Of a stretch of DNA of 15,362 nucleotides, positions 14,825 to 15,362 are shown in pieces (positions within the stretch are counted from its first letter, which is position 1; each line of letters opens with the position of its first letter). Where the stretch lies: NCBI GenBank assembly GCA_023230755.1, contig JALNWS010000094.1:1-15362 (forward strand). The letters run 5' to 3'. Both the position numbers and the translations under genes were made by a program. The DNA is from Azoarcus sp. Lineage in GTDB: Bacteria; Pseudomonadota; Gammaproteobacteria; Burkholderiales; Rhodocyclaceae. Below the pieces are notes generated by a model. The model was given only the letters and a program-made list of their open reading frames with translations. It searched no databases and was not told where the DNA came from.

Positions 14825-14919
14825 GATGCGTGGGCTTCCATTGCGTGCGACTCACGTTTACATTAACGTATAACCATGTATGCCTGCAATGTGCGTTCAA
14901 TGTTAATAGGAACAGATAA
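14825..14919. promoter_or_regulatory. Divergent promoter region between Nudix and second RHH gene
   Basis: An AT-rich stretch in an otherwise GC-rich window. ACGT...ACGT repeats flank TTTACA/TTAA words near 14855-14871, and GTTAAT lies near 14901. On the plus strand TTTACA is a 5/6 match to a -35, but no good -10 follows at the right distance, so exact promoters are not assigned. AGGAA about eight bases before the ATG at 14920 is the ribosome binding site of the RHH gene. The TGTTCA palindrome of the other RHH promoter is not repeated here. Confidence 0.4.
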
Positions 14920-15111
14920 ATGGCTGAAAACCGTACTGCGCGGCTGACGCTCTTGATAGACCCGGTGAAGAAGAAGATTTTCGAAGAGATATGTACAGCA
15001 CAGGACCTGACACCGTCGCAGGTGGTGCGAAAGCTCATCCGGCAATACATCCAGGAGAACGCGGGCGGGCGGCAACTTCCCGACTGGCTGAGGGGGCCGA
15101 CGCAGGAATGA
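14920..15111 (+). CDS. Ribbon-helix-helix regulator, paralog of the Hyf operon regulator
   Basis: A 63-aa protein, MAENRTARLTLLIDPVKKKI..., with strand RTARLTLLID (5-14), helix A PVKKKIFEEICTAQ (15-28), turn DLTPS and helix B QVVRKLIRQYIQENAG (34-49), then LPDWL. Apart from a one-residue shift at the N-terminus and the last dozen residues, it aligns without gaps to the protein at 9572-9775, most positions being identical. It is preceded by a good Shine-Dalgarno and an AT-rich leader and is transcribed away from the Nudix gene. No partner gene is clear downstream within the window. Likely a DNA-binding dimer; target unknown. Confidence 0.85.
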   Translation: MAENRTARLTLLIDPVKKKIFEEICTAQDLTPSQVVRKLIRQYIQENAGGRQLPDWLRGPTQE

Positions 15112-15362
15112 GATCGGCGCTGCCCGAATACTGGCCATGCGATGGGGCTATTTCGGCCGAAGACCGATCGTGCACTGAACCGCACCAGTTCCGGGTCGCC
15201 GCTATTTATGCGGCAGACGCTTTATCGGCATGTGTCACCCAAGGGAGAACTGCGACCAGACGGCGTAAAGCTGCTCTCCCGCGGTTCAGTCGCATAAATG
15301 GAAACGACCTGGAACGGGGCGCTGTTCAGTTCGGCAACAATCCGATTGCCGGTGTCGACCCA
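15112..15362. other. Downstream interval to window edge, coding content unresolved
   Basis: No confident gene. On the plus strand a 51-codon frame (ATG 15142 to TAA 15295-15297) begins MGLFRPKTDRALN and ends SPKGELRPDGVKLLSRGSVA; an ATG follows immediately at 15298 and stays open to the edge. On the minus strand a frame enters from the window edge and ends at TAA (15222-15224); it reads GNRIVAELNSAPFQVVSIYA and then EPRESSFTPSGRSSPLGD, and looks protein-like, so it could be the 3' end of a gene lying mostly outside the window. The two readings overlap and cannot both be assumed real. Confidence 0.4.
15232..15297 (+). repeat. 66-bp element, copy B (inverted relative to copy A)
   Basis: It matches the reverse complement of 9952-10017 at 55 of 66 positions without gaps. 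It ends exactly at a stop codon (TAA 15295-15297) in the frame shared with copy A. An 8-bp near-perfect hairpin (GGGAGAAC with GCTCTCCC) lies inside this copy but is not preserved in copy A, which argues against a conserved RNA stem. Confidence 0.75.

Noticed and set aside
9952..15297. The 66-bp inverted copies as terminal inverted repeats of one transposon spanning 10-15.3 kb
   Set aside because: They are only 83% identical, no transposase lies between them, copy A is fused to a gene remnant, and the RHH paralogs are not placed symmetrically relative to them.
1..15362. CRISPR array, tRNA or rRNA genes
   Set aside because: I saw no regularly spaced repeats and no tRNA- or rRNA-like sequence on either strand.

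Overview
This is a GC-rich window from what is probably a beta- or gammaproteobacterium. The evidence is a full-length MaeB-type malic enzyme, a Hyf-type membrane complex, a YnfA protein and a DUF932 protein of the kind carried on integrative elements. The genus cannot be named from the sequence alone.

Layout. (1) 1-620, plus strand: the 3' part of a DUF932-family accessory gene, followed by a strong intrinsic terminator. It looks like the edge of a mobile or accessory segment. (2) 1075-1407, plus: a small YnfA/UPF0060 membrane protein between two roughly 460-bp stretches without genes. The second stretch carries a long imperfect inverted repeat. (3) 9775-1868, minus: one tight operon of a ribbon-helix-helix regulator, an unknown 133-aa protein, then hyfB-, hyfC-, hyfE-, hyfF- and hyfG-like genes and a fused hyfH/hyfI-like gene. 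Most membrane-subunit genes overlap by ATGA or TGATG. (4) 9952-10626, minus: a second, unrelated-in-detail hyfB-type gene that is broken by two in-frame stops and cut short. (5) 14824-10623, minus: Nudix hydrolase, HAD-like protein (frameshifted at a 4x GGCG repeat), maeB, and a spermidine-synthase-like protein coupled to maeB by a GTGA overlap. The dead hyfB once overlapped the end of this run. (6) 14920-15111, plus: a second ribbon-helix-helix gene, closely paralogous to the one at the head of the Hyf operon, then a short sequence (15232-15297) that is an inverted copy of the tail of the dead hyfB.

Function. The Hyf-like operon encodes the membrane arm and peripheral arm of a complex related to group 4 [NiFe] hydrogenases and complex I: two antiporter-like subunits, a NuoH-like subunit, a NuoK/HyfE-like subunit, a NuoCD-like large subunit and a NuoB-like small subunit fused to a two-cluster ferredoxin domain. 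The large subunit does not have the normal paired CxxC motifs that hold the NiFe centre: it has CX3C near the middle and CX8C at the C-terminus. By established knowledge this is the hallmark of the energy-converting hydrogenase-related (Ehr) complexes, which are not expected to make hydrogen and whose substrate is unknown. No hydrogenase maturation genes or formate dehydrogenase are present in the window.

The most unusual points are the Ehr-like complex with its own RHH regulator and unknown 133-aa partner, the paralogous RHH pair, the dead second hyfB joined at its breakpoint to a 66-bp element found again 5 kb away in inverted orientation, and a possible phase-variable HAD gene.
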